DNA from: Patescibacteria group bacterium
GTDB lineage: Bacteria; Patescibacteriota; Patescibacteriia; JAGPKW01
Reading direction: 5' to 3'
Assembly (NCBI GenBank): GCA_021734125.1
Contig: JAIPJN010000003.1
Coordinates: 1 to 43,063, forward strand
Length of the DNA stretch: 43,063 bases
The notes under the pieces were generated by a model that did not search any database, was not told the DNA's origin, and saw only the letters and a list, made by a program, of their open reading frames with translations. This document shows, one piece after another, positions 8,981 to 16,970 of the stretch. Numbering within the stretch: position 1 is the stretch's first letter; every line of letters begins with the position of its first letter. A program made the translations under genes and the position numbers.

Positions 8981-8998
8981 AACGCGCCACGGCGCGTT
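8981..8998. repeat. Palindrome family B (AC centre)
   Basis: AACGCGCC/GGCGCGTT with a central AC. The outer GG of the left arm is lost. It is followed by CCCACATGAATT, a flank shared with copies near 21901 and 27904. Confidence 0.85.
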
Positions 8999-9077
8999 CC
9001 CACATGAATTATAAAATAAAACATTATTATATATCAAACACACATTAAACTATGAACAATATATACAAAATATAAAA

Positions 9078-9099
9078 ACGCACGTCATATAATATGCGT
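9078..9099 (-). terminator. Possible gltX terminator
   Basis: ACGCA..TGCGT arms with a smaller inner CATAT/ATATG dyad. On the minus strand this is followed by TTTTTAT, about 35 bases past the gltX stop. The stem is short, so this is tentative. Confidence 0.4.
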
Positions 9100-9132
9100 C
9101 TTAAATATAAGTATAAATTTAAACAAAAATAA

Positions 9133-10623
9133 TTATTTTTGAAGCAAATTTAAAGCAAAATTTATTCTTTTTATAGATTCTTCTTTCCCTAAAACCCAAA
9201 TAAGTTCAAAAACGCCAGGACTTTTATCAACACCAGATAAAACATATCTTAAAGGCCATAAAACTTGACCATTTTTTAAATCTAAATCATTTATTAATTT
9301 TATAAAACCTTCTTTTAAATTATTTTCAATAATATTTTTGTCTAAATTATAATCTATATCAAAATTATTAATAAGTTTTAAAGAATTTTCTAAAGATGTT
9401 TTTATAATATTTAAATCAACACCCATTTTTTCATTTATTATATCTTCTATATTATAATCAAATATTTCAAATAAAAATAAATCATCTTTTATATCAGAAA
9501 ATTTATTAATTCTTTCTTTTTCTAAAATAGCAATTCTTTTTAAGAAATCTTTATCTATATTATTAAAAGTTATTTCTTCTTTAAAATATTCCAAAAATTT
9601 AGAAAATTCCATATCTCTTATATATTTACTATTAATCCAATTTAATTTTTTCATATCAAAAACAGCACCACCTTTATGAACTTTAGACAAATTAAAAACT
9701 TCTATCATTTCAGAAAGAGAAAATATTTCTTTCTCATCTGGAGTATTAAAACCTAATAAAAACAAAAAATTTAAAATAGCTTCTTTTAAATAACCTTCAG
9801 ATAAATAATCATCAACTGAAACTTTATTTTTTCTTTTAGATAATTTAGTTTTATCTTCATTTAAAATTAAAGGTAGATGAGCAAATTCAGGAAGAGAAAA
9901 ATTAAAAGCTTTATAAATTAAAATTTGTTTAGGAGTATTTGTTATATGATCTTCACCTCGTATAATATGAGATATTTTCATTTCATAATCATCAATAACA
10001 ACAGTAAAATTATATAAAGGTTCATTTATAGATTTAGCTATAATAAAATCATCAAAATCATCAGTATTAAAAGAAATATCACCTCTTACTAAATCATTAA
10101 ATTTTATTCTTTCATTTTTATTTATTTTTAATCTAATAGTAGCATTTTCTCCATTTTTTATTCTTTTTTCGGATTCTTCAATATATTTTTTAATTTCAGA
10201 GCTATCTTGATTATCAGAAGGCCTACATTTGCCATCATATTTATAGGCAATTCCATTATTTTTATTATTTTCTTTTTTTGCATCTAATTCTTCTTTTGTA
10301 CAGAAACAAAAATATGCATTTCCTGAATATAATAAATCTAATAAATATTTTTTATAAATTTCTCCCCTATTACTTTGATAATATAAATTTTCGTCTTTAT
10401 CGGTTCCAATACCTTCATCTGAATAAATTCCTAAATTTTTTAAACCAGAAATTATATTTTCAGCATATTTTTTAGTAGATCTATTTTTGTCGGTATCTTC
10501 CATTCTAAAAACTATTTTCCCATTGTTTTGTTTTGCAAATAAAAAATTGTATAAACAGGTTCTAATTGTTCCAATATGTAATAATCCAGTTGGAGAAGGA
10601 CAAAATCTAACTTTTACAGACAT
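9133..10623 (-). CDS. gltX: Glutamyl-tRNA synthetase
   Basis: A 496-residue class I aminoacyl-tRNA synthetase that charges tRNA-Glu. The HIGH-box equivalent is HIGT at residues 16-19 within PSPTGLLHIGT, and the second ATP-binding motif is KLSKR. FRMEDTDKNR is the family's amino-acid-binding segment. The C-terminal half is the helical anticodon-binding domain. In lineages without glutaminyl-tRNA synthetase this enzyme often also charges tRNA-Gln, followed by GatCAB amidation. The window cannot show which applies here, although a tRNA-Gln gene is present. No Shine-Dalgarno site is visible. Confidence 0.96.
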   Translation of the reverse strand: MSVKVRFCPSPTGLLHIGTIRTCLYNFLFAKQNNGKIVFRMEDTDKNRSTKKYAENIISGLKNLGIYSDEGIGTDKDENLYYQSNRGEIYKKYLLDLLYSGNAYFCFCTKEELDAKKENNKNNGIAYKYDGKCRPSDNQDSSEIKKYIEESEKRIKNGENATIRLKINKNERIKFNDLVRGDISFNTDDFDDFIIAKSINEPLYNFTVVIDDYEMKISHIIRGEDHITNTPKQILIYKAFNFSLPEFAHLPLILNEDKTKLSKRKNKVSVDDYLSEGYLKEAILNFLFLLGFNTPDEKEIFSLSEMIEVFNLSKVHKGGAVFDMKKLNWINSKYIRDMEFSKFLEYFKEEITFNNIDKDFLKRIAILEKERINKFSDIKDDLFLFEIFDYNIEDIINEKMGVDLNIIKTSLENSLKLINNFDIDYNLDKNIIENNLKEGFIKLINDLDLKNGQVLWPLRYVLSGVDKSPGVFELIWVLGKEESIKRINFALNLLQK

Positions 10624-10759
10624 ATATAAATATTTTAAAAATTTGTCTCAATTATATAACTAATTAGCTTGTTTTTCAATAATTTGTATAATATTGGTTA
10701 TAATTATTTAATTTAATATACATTTAATTTTAATAATATCGTTTTATTTCATAATTCAT

Positions 10760-10794
10760 GTAGGAACAGGACGATAAAATCGTCCTGTTCCTAC
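10760..10794. repeat. Palindrome family C, variant copy
   Basis: GTAGGAACAGGACGAT around AAA, with the perfectly complementary right arm. Compared with 399-433, the innermost base pair is changed on both arms, so pairing was kept. Confidence 0.93.
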
Positions 10795-10884
10795 CATTGT
10801 TGATTATTATTAACATTATTATATAAATTGCACGTTTGTTTTTATGTGTATTAATTTAAAAATTATTGTTTTGATTTATTTATC

Positions 10885-10924
10885 GGGTGCACAATGTTTA
10901 TGACCAGCCATGGCTGGCCACTAC
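10885..10924. repeat. Chimera: half of family A joined to palindrome D (CCATGG centre)
   Basis: GGGTGCACAATG is one arm and the centre of family A. It runs into GACCAGCCATGGCTGGCC and then ACTAC, the right end of family D. Confidence 0.85.
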
Positions 10925-10983
10925 ATTATTCATATATTAATATTTTTATATAAAATTATACATAATTTAATATACATTTGAAT

Positions 10984-11013
10984 TTGGTAAATAAAAAAAT
11001 AATATGATATAAT
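10984..11013 (+). promoter_or_regulatory. Promoter of the secreted unknown
   Basis: TTGGTA, an 18-base spacer and TATAAT. The expected leader is about 50 nt and includes a hairpin GTACTG-AAAA-CAGTAC just before the AGGAGG ribosome-binding site. Confidence 0.6.
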
Positions 11014-11069
11014 ATCTGTATCTTTAAAAATTTATTGCAAATGTACTGAAAACAGTACTAGGAGGAAAA

Positions 11070-11777
11070 ATGAAAAAAATAATGATAATTTTACCAGTAT
11101 TTATTTTACTGAACGCATCATTATTTGCTTTTGGACTTGATATGGAGTATCAAAATTTTAATTTACTGGAAGAAAAAAAAGAAAAGGGGGTTTTAAACAT
11201 TGAAATAAATCAAAGTATTCCTATTACTGAAAATTTTGGAACAGAATTTATAATAAACTTTAATCCAATATTTTTAGATGATTCTGAAGTTATTTTAGAT
11301 AAAAATTTTCAATTTACTGGAAGTATATCTTATAAAGATATTCTTTTTTATTTTAAAAAAGATATTAAAGAATATTTAAAAATAATAGGAATACAAAAAA
11401 AATATTCTCAATACAAAAAAATGGGAATAGAATTTTTACTTCCATATAATCATTACTCTTATGAAAATAATTCTATATATTTGAATAAAAATAAAGCTGT
11501 TATTTTTATAATAGAAGATCAATTTTTCAAAAATAATGAAAATTTTAGTATTTTTATAAAAGAGAAATTAAAATTTGAAGAAATAAATTCTTATGTAAAA
11601 AATGAAAATTATAACGAATTTATTAATTCTAAAATAGATATTTCTATTCAAAATAAAATAGGAGTCCAAAGCGGTTATTTTAATTGTGGAGTTTTAAATA
11701 CAATTAATATTAATACTCCATTAAAAACAAAATTAGATTTTAATGATTCAAAATTATTTGTAGGATTTAAATTCTAA
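11070..11777 (+). CDS. Unknown exported protein
   Basis: I do not recognise this 235-residue protein. Residues 1-20 form a classical signal peptide (MKK, a hydrophobic core, then a small-residue region NASLFA). The mature part alternates hydrophobic and charged residues with many lysines and aromatic residues, which suggests a beta-rich fold. No cysteine pair or lipobox is visible. The start is firm: AGGAGG lies five bases before ATG, a promoter stands upstream and a terminator follows. A four-base-loop hairpin abutting the ribosome-binding site could control access to it. The neighbours (gltX, rmlD) face the other way, so it is a stand-alone unit. Confidence 0.75.
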   Translation: MKKIMIILPVFILLNASLFAFGLDMEYQNFNLLEEKKEKGVLNIEINQSIPITENFGTEFIINFNPIFLDDSEVILDKNFQFTGSISYKDILFYFKKDIKEYLKIIGIQKKYSQYKKMGIEFLLPYNHYSYENNSIYLNKNKAVIFIIEDQFFKNNENFSIFIKEKLKFEEINSYVKNENYNEFINSKIDISIQNKIGVQSGYFNCGVLNTININTPLKTKLDFNDSKLFVGFKF

Positions 11778-11791
11778 ATTTCTTTTAAATT

Positions 11792-11824
11792 AATCCGTCT
11801 AAGATAATATTAGGCGGATTTTTT
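11792..11824 (+). terminator. Terminator of the secreted unknown
   Basis: Stem AATCCGTCTAA/TTAGGCGGATT (one G-U pair) with a seven-base loop, followed by a run of T. Confidence 0.85.
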
Positions 11825-12671
11825 AAGAGATAAAATTTTCAATTAAAGCATCATTCCAAACTCTGTGAGTAAAATCAGTTTTTGTATCAATTAAATAAGA
11901 ATATTTAGGTCTTTTTGCTTCAGTTTTAAAAAAATTAGAAGATACAGGATTTATTTTAATATTTATATTATTAATTTCACATATTTTTTTTGCAAAATTA
12001 TACCAAGAAATGCAACCAGAATTAGAAAAATGATAAATACCAGAAGAATAATTTTTTAATATTAAATAATTTGTAAAATTGATTAAATCAAGAGTATAAG
12101 TTGGTGACCCAAATTGATCATTTATAATATTTAATTCTTTCTTATTTTTTGCTAATTTTAAAATAGTATTTACAAAATTATTACCGATTTTATCAAACAA
12201 CCAAGAAGTTCTGATAATATAATATTCTAAATTAGATTTTTCAGAAATTTCTTGAATATATTTTTCACCTTTTAATTTACTTTTTCCATAAATATTTAAA
12301 GGATTTAAATCTTCATTATTTTCACAATATCCATCTTTATTTTTACCTGAAAATACATAATCTGTAGAAAAATGAACAAATTTAGTATTCAATTCAGAGC
12401 AAATTTTAGCTAAATTCAGAACAGATTTAGAATTTATTAAAAAAGCTAATTCCCTATTATTTTCTGCTTCATCTACTTTTGTATAAGCAGTACAATTAAT
12501 AAGAAAATCAGGATTTATTTTTTTTAATGTATTTTGAACTTTTAAAAAATCAGTTATGTCCAATTCATTTTTACTAAAAGAAAATATTTTATAATTTTCA
12601 TTTTTTATAAAAAAATCAAACATTCTTTTTCCTAACATTCCATTTTTACCTAATATAACTATTGTTTTCAT
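11823..12671 (-). CDS. rfbD: dTDP-4-dehydrorhamnose reductase (RmlD)
   Basis: A 282-residue short-chain dehydrogenase/reductase that would perform the last step of dTDP-L-rhamnose synthesis. The NAD(P)-binding loop GKNGMLG is at residues 8-14. The sequences NCTAYTKVDEAE, HFSTDYVFSG and the catalytic YGKSK are RmlD hallmarks. The other rhamnose genes (rmlA, rmlB, rmlC) are not in the window. Product use would fit the rhamnosyl-type glycosyltransferase further right. The gene stands alone between two terminators and has no Shine-Dalgarno site. Confidence 0.9.
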   Translation of the reverse strand: MKTIVILGKNGMLGKRMFDFFIKNENYKIFSFSKNELDITDFLKVQNTLKKINPDFLINCTAYTKVDEAENNRELAFLINSKSVLNLAKICSELNTKFVHFSTDYVFSGKNKDGYCENNEDLNPLNIYGKSKLKGEKYIQEISEKSNLEYYIIRTSWLFDKIGNNFVNTILKLAKNKKELNIINDQFGSPTYTLDLINFTNYLILKNYSSGIYHFSNSGCISWYNFAKKICEINNINIKINPVSSNFFKTEAKRPKYSYLIDTKTDFTHRVWNDALIENFIS

Positions 12672-12726
12672 ATTATATAATAATTTTTAACAAAGACATA
12701 TTTATATTAAATCAAAAAATAAAAAA

Positions 12727-12751
12727 AATAACCAGTTTGAAGCTAGTTATT
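12727..12751 (-). terminator. Terminator after rpmE
   Basis: Stem AATAACCAG/CTAGTTATT with a seven-base loop and T-runs on both strands. It closes the four-gene minus-strand operon. Confidence 0.8.
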
Positions 12752-12762
12752 TTTTTAAATAT

Positions 12763-13059
12763 TTAAGATTCATCTTCTACAGCATTGGCTTTTTTTATTT
12801 TAGAATCTCTTCTTTTTTCTTTTTTTTGTGCTTTTGTTTTTTGATAATCTTCAATTTTTGCTGCAGATCTTTTCTTAAACTTATCTACCCTACCTGAAGT
12901 ATCAATTAAATTAGCTTTTCCTGTATAGAATGAATGACAATTAGAACATACATCCGTAGTAAGTTCTTTTACCGTTCCACCAGTTTTAAAAACTTTACCA
13001 CAAGAAGAGCATGTAACAGTAGCATCAGTATAGAATGTTGGTTGTATATCTTTTTTCAT
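12763..13059 (-). CDS. rpmE: 50S ribosomal protein L31
   Basis: A 98-residue L31 of the zinc-binding type, with cysteines at 17, 20, 38 and 41 (CSSC and CSNC) and the CHSFYTGK signature. It bridges the ribosomal subunits near the central protuberance. It is longer than the usual 70 or so residues because of a C-terminal lysine-rich tail (about 70-98), probably disordered or rRNA-binding. It is the last gene of the operon, six bases after the DUF3048 stop. Confidence 0.93.
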   Translation of the reverse strand: MKKDIQPTFYTDATVTCSSCGKVFKTGGTVKELTTDVCSNCHSFYTGKANLIDTSGRVDKFKKRSAAKIEDYQKTKAQKKEKRRDSKIKKANAVEDES

Positions 13060-13065
13060 ATTTAT

Positions 13066-14214
13066 TTATTTAATTTCTATATTTGTATTTATAGGTACTA
13101 TATTAACCCAAATTTTTCCATTTGTAAACTTATATTCAGAATCTTCAACAAAAAACTTAGTTTTTTTATCTTCTCTAAACCATTTTCCTTCAATATATTT
13201 TCCATCTCTTATTAAAATAACATCTCCTCCTAAATTAGATTCTAACACCATTTTTTTTCTACCAACTGAATCTATAACAGAGGTTTCTACAAATTGAATT
13301 ACTATATTTTTAGTTTCTATTATATTATCTTTAGAATCTAAATCATAATAAGGATTATTTTTAGAATAAAATCTTTCATAATTATTAGTTTTTTCATTAT
13401 ATTTCCATAAAACATTATAATTAGGGGTTCCATATTTAATAAAAACAGATTCAGCTACAGAATTATTTTTAAACTTTGATAAATAATTTTTATTATTATT
13501 AAATTTATAAGATTCAATATTATTTTCATTTTCAATATTAAAATCAGAAATATAATCTTTTATTAAATCAGTAGAACTATATGCATTATGAGGCGCTATT
13601 TGGTAAATATTTCTCCAAAAATAATCATTTTCATAAACCATTCCATTCAAACTTATAATATCATAATAATTATTACTAATTTCATATAAAGCTTGATTAC
13701 TTCCACCAAAATGGACATACAATGGTGAATATTCTTCTGCAATTTTAACAAAATATGGTCTTGCTGATCTTATTGGTCCAATTTTTGGAACATTAGTAGA
13801 TCCATCAAATATAAATAAAAATCTAGTAATTTTAGCCTCAGCAAGAGCTTCATAAACTATAGAAGCTTCATTTATACCAGAAAGAGGTCTAGCATCTGAA
13901 CTATTTTCAACCATAACTGCATAAGGTCTTAAATCGTTATCAATTCCCTCTTCTAATTCTACACCGTTTAATTTACTTATATTTTTTTTATCATTTTCAG
14001 ATATAGTATCTCCTATTAATTCTAAATTATCTTCATTATTAATCTCATTTTTATACATATATGAAGATACAGATTCATCATAAGTTTGCATATATCTATA
14101 AACAAAAAATAAAAAAACAGCAAAGAAATCTATTACTATAAAAACCAATAAACAAAGGACCCAAGAAGATCCTTTGCTTATAATTTTCTTTTTTTCTTTT
14201 TTTCTTTTTTTCAT
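13066..14214 (-). CDS. DUF3048 domain protein, membrane-anchored
   Basis: A 382-residue protein. A basic N-terminus and one transmembrane helix (about 17-40) are followed by an extracytoplasmic region. That region carries the DUF3048 features RPYAVMVENSSDARP, GINEASIVYEALAE, ITRFLFIF and GPIRSARPY. The family includes Bacillus YerB, and its biochemical role is unknown. It lies between L25 and L31 with gaps of 14 and 6 bases, so it is co-transcribed with ribosomal protein genes. That may be transcription economy rather than shared function. Confidence 0.88.
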   Translation of the reverse strand: MKKRKKEKKKIISKGSSWVLCLLVFIVIDFFAVFLFFVYRYMQTYDESVSSYMYKNEINNEDNLELIGDTISENDKKNISKLNGVELEEGIDNDLRPYAVMVENSSDARPLSGINEASIVYEALAEAKITRFLFIFDGSTNVPKIGPIRSARPYFVKIAEEYSPLYVHFGGSNQALYEISNNYYDIISLNGMVYENDYFWRNIYQIAPHNAYSSTDLIKDYISDFNIENENNIESYKFNNNKNYLSKFKNNSVAESVFIKYGTPNYNVLWKYNEKTNNYERFYSKNNPYYDLDSKDNIIETKNIVIQFVETSVIDSVGRKKMVLESNLGGDVILIRDGKYIEGKWFREDKKTKFFVEDSEYKFTNGKIWVNIVPINTNIEIK

Positions 14215-14228
14215 TGTATAGACAAAAA

Positions 14229-14888
14229 TTATTCCTTTTCAGTATTTTTATTTTCATCAGACTCAGAAGATTCTTCTTCACCCATTTCACCTTCTTCTCC
14301 TTCTTCAGTTTCAGGTTCTTCTATTTTTTCTTCTCTCATTGTTTGAATAATAAATATAACTTCTTCTTTGTCTTGTAATAATTCAAATTTTTCAGGGATA
14401 TTAAGATCAGATATTCTAATTAAATCACCATCTTCTGATAAAGAAGAAATATCAACTTCAAAAGATTTAACCAAATCCTCAGGAGTACATTTAACTCTTA
14501 TAGCTTCTAGATGTTGATCTAATAATAAACCTTTTTTAGATGCAGGAGCTTCTCCTATAGCTTCTATAGGAATTTCTGTAGTTAATTTTTCACCTTTTTT
14601 AACTTCATAAAAATCAATATGTATTAAATCTCCTTTATAGTTCCAAGAAGCATCATTTATAAGGACTTTATGAATTTTTCCATCAATATCAAGATCTATA
14701 ATAGAACTTTTTTCAGCTATTTGAGCAATTTTTAAAAATTCTATCTTATCAACAGAAATATAAATATTATTTTTTAAAGAGTGACTATAGATAACAGCAG
14801 GAATTTTATTTTCTCTTCGTAAAGATTTATTTTCTGATCTTTTTAAATCTCTTTTTTGTGACTTTAATTCAATTTTTTCTTTTATCAT
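14229..14888 (-). CDS. rplY: 50S ribosomal protein L25 (CTC form)
   Basis: A 219-residue L25 that binds 5S rRNA. The N-terminal domain includes the RRENKIPAVIYS segment. The CTC-type C-terminal beta domain runs to about residue 185. The last 35 or so residues are strongly acidic (runs of E with S and G) and are probably disordered. Second gene of the operon, 13 bases after the zinc-ribbon gene. Confidence 0.93.
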   Translation of the reverse strand: MIKEKIELKSQKRDLKRSENKSLRRENKIPAVIYSHSLKNNIYISVDKIEFLKIAQIAEKSSIIDLDIDGKIHKVLINDASWNYKGDLIHIDFYEVKKGEKLTTEIPIEAIGEAPASKKGLLLDQHLEAIRVKCTPEDLVKSFEVDISSLSEDGDLIRISDLNIPEKFELLQDKEEVIFIIQTMREEKIEEPETEEGEEGEMGEEESSESDENKNTEKE

Positions 14889-14901
14889 TTCTGTAAAATT
14901 A

Positions 14902-15243
14902 TTAATTAATATTATTTTTTATTTTCATATTTTTTATATCATCTATACTTATAGGTTTTTTATTTTTCAAATTTAAAATTTCAGATGGATTTAAATCTGT
15001 TAAAAAAACTACAGCATTACCTATACCAGAAGAAGCCATATCTAAAACAGATATTACAGCAGCTCCACAGTAATTACATTTAGCATAAAAAATATTTCTA
15101 TCTTTTTGCCTATCAATAAGCTTAACTGACATAGAACTCTTTTTATTTTTATTATTACAAAGAGGACATACAGAAGCCGATTTCATAAGCTGTTCAGTTA
15201 TATCGTTAAAATTATTATCTAACATAAAATACAAATAATGCAA
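14902..15243 (-). CDS. Small zinc-ribbon protein of unknown function
   Basis: 113 residues (107 if it starts at the second Met, 15225). Two cysteine pairs, CPLC and CNYC, separated by about 30 residues, form a probable zinc ribbon. A serine/alanine-rich segment and a C-terminal helix follow. It heads the L25-DUF3048-L31 operon, so it may be linked to ribosomes or RNA, but this is only context. A promoter with the expected start at about 15250 favours the first Met, with a very short leader. I do not recognise the family. Confidence 0.7.
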   Translation of the reverse strand: MHYLYFMLDNNFNDITEQLMKSASVCPLCNNKNKKSSMSVKLIDRQKDRNIFYAKCNYCGAAVISVLDMASSGIGNAVVFLTDLNPSEILNLKNKKPISIDDIKNMKIKNNIN

Positions 15244-15256
15244 ATTATTTAAGCTA

Positions 15257-15285
15257 ATAATAACAAATGTTTCAAAAAATGTAAA
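15257..15285 (-). promoter_or_regulatory. Promoter of the L25-L31 operon
   Basis: On the minus strand TTTACA, a 17-base spacer and TATTAT. The predicted start is about seven bases before the first ATG. Confidence 0.65.
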
Positions 15286-15329
15286 CTCCAGATATTAATT
15301 AATAGTTTTTTATATAATTAAAGAAAAAA

Positions 15330-15803
15330 TTAATATTGCTGAAATTTTACTGCCCTTCTAGCTTTATTAATCTCATCTTTTTTCTTTAAGTCTTCTTTCT
15401 TATCATAAGCTTTTTTCCCTCTAGCAAGTGCTATTTCAATTTTTATAAAATTATTTTTATTATAAACCTTAATTGGAACTATTGAATAACCTTTTGTTTT
15501 TACTTTTTGATGTATTTTTAATATTTCATTTTTATTTAAAAGTAAATTTCTAGTTCTTTCAGGGTCGTAATTTTCGTTTTTTTTAGCCATTTCATATGGC
15601 CTTATCCTAGAATTTAATAAAACAATAGAAAAATCAGTCATTATTTTAACATAAGCTGATTTAATAGTCATTCCACCATTTCTTATAGATTTAACTTCAC
15701 TTCCTAAAAGTTTTACCCCAGCTTCATATTTATCTATAATTTCATAATCTAATTTAGCTTTACTATTTACACAATAAATTTTATTTAAAAAATTCTTTTT
15801 CAT
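15330..15803 (-). CDS. smpB: SsrA-binding protein SmpB
   Basis: A 157-residue small protein that delivers tmRNA to stalled ribosomes (trans-translation). The family core is visible: NSKAKLDYEI, the LLGSEVKSIRNG turn, SAYV, the RTRNLLLNK segment, ALARGKK-YDKK, and the basic tail that mimics mRNA in the channel. It lies about 60 bases from the divergently transcribed tmRNA, so both partners of the rescue system share one intergenic region. A promoter on the minus strand places transcription at the ATG, so the message is probably leaderless. Confidence 0.96.
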   Translation of the reverse strand: MKKNFLNKIYCVNSKAKLDYEIIDKYEAGVKLLGSEVKSIRNGGMTIKSAYVKIMTDFSIVLLNSRIRPYEMAKKNENYDPERTRNLLLNKNEILKIHQKVKTKGYSIVPIKVYNKNNFIKIEIALARGKKAYDKKEDLKKKDEINKARRAVKFQQY

Positions 15804-15809
15804 AAATAA

Positions 15810-15838
15810 AAAATAGCATATTCCCTTGATTTTTTCAA
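15810..15838 (-). promoter_or_regulatory. smpB promoter, leaderless spacing
   Basis: TTGAAA, a 17-base spacer and TATTTT on the minus strand. The -10 ends six bases before the smpB ATG. It overlaps the -35 of the tmRNA promoter. Confidence 0.65.
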
Positions 15839-15853
15839 AAAATAATATATAAT
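15826..15853 (+). promoter_or_regulatory. tmRNA promoter
   Basis: TTGATT, a 16-base spacer and TATAAT. The -10 ends ten bases before the mature tmRNA 5' end. Confidence 0.65.
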
Positions 15854-15863
15854 ATCAGATACT

Positions 15864-16165
15864 GGGGATGAATTTTAGAGTCGCTAAAATTCAAAAAATT
15901 TATAATGAAGAAGTTATAAAGTTAGTTGCAAAAAACAAGATTGCAAACGCATTCGAACAAGCGTCTAACGCTTTCAGAATGCAACCAGTGATGGCCTAAA
16001 TTTAAAATTTAGGAGAAATCACACCTTTCGATATTTCGATATTTCGAAGAAAACTATTCTAGTTTTAGAATAAAAACAAAAGTTTTGATATTTCTTTTTA
16101 AAAAAATATTTGCATTCTTATAAATAGAATTTTACACACGGGTGCAATTCCCGTCATCTCCACCA
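15864..16165 (+). ncRNA. ssrA: tmRNA (SsrA)
   Basis: Transfer-messenger RNA that rescues stalled ribosomes and appends a degradation tag. The tRNA-like ends pair as GGGGATG with CATCTCC, and the 3' end is ACCA, so CCA is encoded. The T arm reads ACGGG-TGCAATT-CCCGT. The tag frame resumes at GCA (15928) just after TTAGTT and ends in TAA at 15999. It encodes 23 residues starting AKNKIANAFE and ending MQPVMA. The tag codons are clearly GC-richer than the protein genes nearby. No terminator separates it from infC 60 bases on, so infC may be read from this promoter. Confidence 0.96.
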
Positions 16166-16227
16166 CAAATTAATAATTAAATAAAAAATTTATTTATAAC
16201 AAAAATTATAAAAAAAAATCAAAATCA

Positions 16228-16749
16228 ATGCCGAAATACAGAAAAAATGAAGAAATTAAAGCAGATAAAGTTATTTTAATTGGTCCAGAAGGAGAAGCTA
16301 AAGGTGAAGTAGATTTAAATTATGCTATTACATTTGCTAAAGAAGCTAATTTAGATCTTGTAGAGGTTTCCCCTAAAGCAGAACCTCCAGTTTGTAAAGT
16401 TTTAGATTTAGGACAATTCTTATATGAACAAAAGAAAAAAGTAAAAGCTAATCAGAAAAAAAATATAAAAGTAGTAGTAAAAGGGGTAAAATTATCTCAA
16501 AATATAGGAAAACATGATTTTGAAACTAAATTAAAACAAGGTGAAAGATTTTTATCTAAAGGAAATAAGATAAAAATAGAACTACAACTTAAAGGAAGAG
16601 AAAAAAAATATGCTGATATTGGTAAAGAAGTTATATATAAATATATAGAAAACTTGAAACAATTAGGAAAATTTGATATTATCATCGAAGATCAGTTAAG
16701 TTTTAAACATGGAAAAATAAATTGTATAATAGCTTTAAAAAAGAAATAA
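16228..16749 (+). CDS. infC: Translation initiation factor IF-3
   Basis: A 173-residue factor that binds the 30S subunit and checks the start codon. It has the N-terminal domain (NEEIKADKVILIGPEGEAKG, the LDLVEVSP segment), a lysine-rich linker (about 75-90) and the C-terminal domain with FETKLKQGERFL. It begins with a plain ATG rather than the rare AUU used for self-regulation in many bacteria. No Shine-Dalgarno site or long leader is visible. First gene of the classic infC-rpmI-rplT operon. Confidence 0.96.
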   Translation: MPKYRKNEEIKADKVILIGPEGEAKGEVDLNYAITFAKEANLDLVEVSPKAEPPVCKVLDLGQFLYEQKKKVKANQKKNIKVVVKGVKLSQNIGKHDFETKLKQGERFLSKGNKIKIELQLKGREKKYADIGKEVIYKYIENLKQLGKFDIIIEDQLSFKHGKINCIIALKKK

Positions 16750-16750
16750 A

Positions 16751-16948
16751 ATGCCTAAGATAAAAACAACAAAACAGATATCAAAAAGAATAAGAATTAA
16801 AAAATCTGGAAAAATGGATCATGAAACATGTGGTCAAGATCATTTTAATTCTAGAGAAAATGGTAATACTAAAAGAAATAAAAGAAAGAAAAATCAAATA
16901 TCCAAAAAAGGTGGACTTTTTGATTTAGCTAAAAAAACAATTCAATAA
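16751..16948 (+). CDS. rpmI: 50S ribosomal protein L35
   Basis: A 65-residue basic protein with the L35 N-terminus (MPKIKTTKQISKRIRI) and a HFNSRENG-x-TKR-like centre. It starts one base after the infC stop. Confidence 0.93.
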   Translation: MPKIKTTKQISKRIRIKKSGKMDHETCGQDHFNSRENGNTKRNKRKKNQISKKGGLFDLAKKTIQ

Positions 16949-16970
16949 TTTATTAAGATTAAGAAGTAAT

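Larger units (their letters stand above)
8761..9132. other. Gene-free region with palindromes
   Basis: Between the pentapeptide and gltX genes this holds the pentapeptide promoter, a composite repeat, a family B palindrome, small dyads such as TGCAC..GTGCA near 8938, and a possible gltX terminator. I see no gene. Confidence 0.7.
10624..11069. other. Gene-free region between gltX and the secreted unknown
   Basis: Holds a family C palindrome (10760-10794), a chimera of half A and palindrome D (10885-10924), and the promoter and leader of the gene at 11070. I see no gene. Confidence 0.7.

Noticed and set aside
12934-13215. 93-residue plus-strand ORF over rpmE and the DUF3048 gene
   Set aside because: It is antisense to two recognised genes with normal composition and has no expression signals.
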